A stretch of DNA of 64,000 nucleotides, taken from Mesobacillus maritimus. Its GTDB lineage: Bacteria > Bacillota > Bacilli > Bacillales > Cytobacillaceae. A program made the position numbers and the translations under genes. Positions 62,386-64,000 of the stretch are shown piece after piece. The number at the start of each line of letters is the position of its first letter. Positions within the stretch are counted from its first letter, which is position 1. Where the stretch lies: NCBI RefSeq assembly GCF_023715205.1, contig NZ_JAMBNR010000001.1, forward strand, positions 372,001 to 436,000. Reading direction: 5' to 3'. The notes beneath the pieces are model-generated. The model had not been told where the DNA came from and ran no database searches. It was given only the letters and a program-made list of their open reading frames with translations.

Positions 62386-62847
62386 CTAATCTAGCGACCT
62401 TTTATAGATTATAAAATCTGTAGAAATAGGTTTGCTCCCTAGTTCACGAAGTTTTAGATTCATTTGTCCTCGATGATAATGGCCATGCAGAGCTACGTGG
62501 GTTAGGATTTCCCTCTTGGTGTTCGTATGCTGTTTACCTTCACTATTTTGGTAGCAAACAGGTACATCTAATTCTGCTTCTGACAAACTGTCAAACATCG
62601 TTTGGATTATACGGTGATTCTCTCTACTCATTTCATGGCATTCCTCCACAGTAAAGTCACCCCAGATTGCTATTGAAGATAAATCATTTTCTTGCATCCG
62701 AGCCATCCAAAGCTTCTCTGTTAAAAGGAGATGAGAAAATAAGCTTAGGAGTTGTTGTTGATCGTTAGCTCTATTCTCCGTTAACGTATCTAATAGCTTT
62801 TGATTTGCCCAAAATAAGTGATCGTACATCATTCTTATTGTGTTCAT
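62386..62847 (-). CDS. DinB family protein
   Basis: This 153-aa four-helix-bundle protein has the metal-binding histidines expected for DinB/YfiT: one near residue 38 (LFSHLLLTEKLW) and a pair in THVALHGHYHRGQM. RELGSKPISTDF follows. Members include thiol-dependent S-transferases (bacillithiol-linked) and stress proteins; function here is not defined. RBS AGGGGTG. Confidence 0.88.
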   Translation of the reverse strand: MNTIRMMYDHLFWANQKLLDTLTENRANDQQQLLSLFSHLLLTEKLWMARMQENDLSSIAIWGDFTVEECHEMSRENHRIIQTMFDSLSEAELDVPVCYQNSEGKQHTNTKREILTHVALHGHYHRGQMNLKLRELGSKPISTDFIIYKRSLD

Positions 62848-62975
62848 TTTACACCCCTGTTAGCTCTCTTCCGACGTTTCTTTTTTTCAAGCGTTATGAT
62901 TGAACTTTATTCATTATATTTCAGAAAATTAAGATAGGATAGCAGAAATTTTTTTGACATTTGTTTCTAGACGAA

Positions 62976-63001
62976 AAAAGCTCCACATGTGTGGAGCTTT
63001 T
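62976..63001 (-). terminator. Terminator of the acyl-CoA thioesterase gene
   Basis: AAAAGCTCCACAT is self-complementary to the following ATGTGGAGCTTTT, a perfect 26-bp palindrome with a T tail on the minus strand. Confidence 0.85.
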
Positions 63002-63008
63002 GCCAGGA

Positions 63009-63494
63009 CTACAATTTTTCTTTGCCAATCATAGCACGGTCTTTCCGATTTGCTTTCCTTGCTGGTGCTGTATCGAATAACCTTTTCTCTTCTTCTGAAT
63101 GTGGGATGACTTTCGGTACAGGAATGGGGCGTCCGTATTCATCTACTGCAACCATAGTCAGGAACGATTCTGTCGTAAGCTTCTCCTCACCAGTGAGGAG
63201 ATTATTCGAATGTACTTTCACATAAACCTCCATCGAGGTTCTGCCTGTTGAAGTAACGAATGCTTCAAGAACCAAGGCGTCCCCCACTGTGGCAGAGGAA
63301 ACAAAATCAACAGAATCAATGGATGCCGTCACCACCGCGCTTTTGCTATGCTTCATCGCAGTAAGTGCAGCAATTTCGTCTATATAGGCAAGCACTTTCC
63401 CTCCAAATATTGTTTGTAGATGATTGGTATCAGGTGGTAGAACCAATCTCGTCTGGGTTGTTTTCGATCGTTCAACTGGATATGCGCTTTCCAT
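63009..63494 (-). CDS. Hotdog-fold acyl-CoA thioesterase (YkhA-like)
   Basis: This protein of about 161 aa begins MESAYPVERSKTTQTRLVLP and has NHLQTIFGGKVLAYIDEIAAL (catalytic Asp/Asn region) and DSVDFVSSATVGDAL, matching BACH/YciA/YkhA thioesterases that hydrolyse acyl-CoA. The ATG at 63494 is 5 bases from TGGAGG; an ATG four codons earlier overlaps that site. Monocistronic. Confidence 0.9.
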   Translation of the reverse strand: MESAYPVERSKTTQTRLVLPPDTNHLQTIFGGKVLAYIDEIAALTAMKHSKSAVVTASIDSVDFVSSATVGDALVLEAFVTSTGRTSMEVYVKVHSNNLLTGEEKLTTESFLTMVAVDEYGRPIPVPKVIPHSEEEKRLFDTAPARKANRKDRAMIGKEKL

Positions 63495-63589
63495 AAAAAC
63501 CTCCATTTAACAATAGTTCAAAAGATTATATTATCGTATCCGCTCTTGCCAAACAAGAATAGTTTCTCCAAATCCCCAGAAAAATGTTA

Positions 63590-63602
63590 GGTGCCAGGCA
63601 CC
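63590..63602. repeat. Dispersed palindrome GGTGCCAGGCACC (copy 5)
   Basis: The perfect 13-bp core with central A is followed by ATCC and lies just after the PAS gene stop codon. Confidence 0.75.
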
Positions 63603-63608
63603 ATCCAG

Positions 63609-64000
63609 TTATTTACCAGTTTTTTTCATTTCACTAAACATGCCAACGTATTGTTTGACTTCTTCGCCTTCATTTTTGATTGCCGTGATTGACAGCCACT
63701 CTAAGTAAATTTCACCATTTTTCTTTTTGTTCCAGATTTCCCCTTGCCAATGTCCTTTATCTTTAATCGATTTCCACATCGTATCATAGAAGTTTTTCCC
63801 TTGTTTACCTGATTTCAAAAGACTCGGTGTTTGGCCAATGATTTCTGTTTCATCGTATCCAGTGATTGCAGAAAACGCTGGGTTTACCTTTTCAATCGTT
63901 CCTTTAGAATCAGTAATCATAATGCCTTCTATTGTGTTATCTATTACTTTCCCAGCTAATTCTAATTTTTCTTGGTAAAACATCCAAATAACCAGAATAA
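63609..64000 (-). CDS. PAS-domain sensor protein, C-terminal part (5' end beyond window)
   Basis: The frame remains open from 63983 to the window edge (ILVIW precedes the in-frame Met), so the real start lies outside. The visible part has a possible end of a membrane segment, a short helix (YQEKLELAGKVIDNTIEG) and a complete PAS domain with ITDSKGTIEKVNPAFSAITG and GHWQGEIWNKKKNGEIYLEW. It ends without a kinase or output domain. It is probably the tail of a membrane-bound sensor; an interpretation as a short stand-alone PAS protein is also possible. Confidence 0.7.
   Translation of the reverse strand, partial: ILVIWMFYQEKLELAGKVIDNTIEGIMITDSKGTIEKVNPAFSAITGYDETEIIGQTPSLLKSGKQGKNFYDTMWKSIKDKGHWQGEIWNKKKNGEIYLEWLSITAIKNEGEEVKQYVGMFSEMKKTGK

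Noticed and set aside
1-64000. CRISPR arrays, prophage, integrated plasmid or intact insertion sequence
   Set aside because: No regularly spaced repeats, cas, integrase, capsid or transposase genes were seen; the dispersed repeats have no coding capacity.

Overview
The window looks like chromosome from a low-GC, endospore-forming Bacillaceae (Bacillus/Neobacillus-like). The evidence is a cwlJ spore-germination hydrolase, a complete des-desK-desR cold-shock desaturase locus, orthologues of B. subtilis yhfK, nasD/nasE, ykhA and cidR, strong GGAGG ribosome binding sites, and short T-tailed terminators. I see no rRNA, phage, CRISPR array or intact transposase. The only RNA-gene candidate is an abnormal tRNA-like sequence at 52.5 kb.

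Layout: 0-8 kb holds the start of a GAF sensor kinase, a molybdopterin oxidoreductase, an acyl-CoA ligase, an SDR, and the des/desK/desR membrane-fluidity system with a recognisable DesR-type site. 8-18.6 kb holds an NSS transporter, cwlJ, a monoglyceride lipase, ctaG with a DUF2243 partner, yhfK, an aromatic-acid cassette (MFS, FAD monooxygenase, Dabb) and an LrgAB-type pair. 18.7-27 kb holds an M29 aminopeptidase, an ABC-2 exporter and a complete branched-chain amino-acid ABC importer (livFGMHK order). 27-32 kb holds a small HNH protein and a nitrite assimilation operon (nasD, nasE, FNT channel). 32-35 kb holds two unusual orphans: a peptide-binding lipoprotein whose halves appear circularly permuted, and a P-loop/Asp23-like fusion.

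35-50.6 kb is a catabolic island. It has a CoA-transferase/enoyl-CoA hydratase/quinone-oxidoreductase operon, a TRAP transporter, a GntR/FCD regulator, an AtoE-like carrier, a DUF5058 membrane pair, two M20 amidohydrolases and an amidase. The perfect or near-perfect palindrome ATTGTCGACAAT/AGT recurs before both ends of the TRAP/CoA divergent region and again before the amidase, so these are probably one GntR-controlled regulon. 50.8-64 kb is housekeeping/accessory: DUF202, FMN-binding protein, tRNA-like element, 47-aa zinc ribbon, lysozyme, membrane HELGH metalloprotease, proline iminopeptidase, sirtuin, SDR, quinone reductase, CidR-type LysR regulator, decayed methyltransferase, M20 peptidase, DinB, acyl-CoA thioesterase, and the C-terminal part of a PAS sensor.

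Two dispersed repeat families run through the intergenic DNA. One is a ~180-bp MITE-like element (eight copies or remnants) with ~20-bp terminal inverted repeats; three copies show perfect 8-bp target duplications. The other is a short palindrome with core GGTGCC(A/T)GGCACC (five copies), one copy of which creates a misleading start codon.
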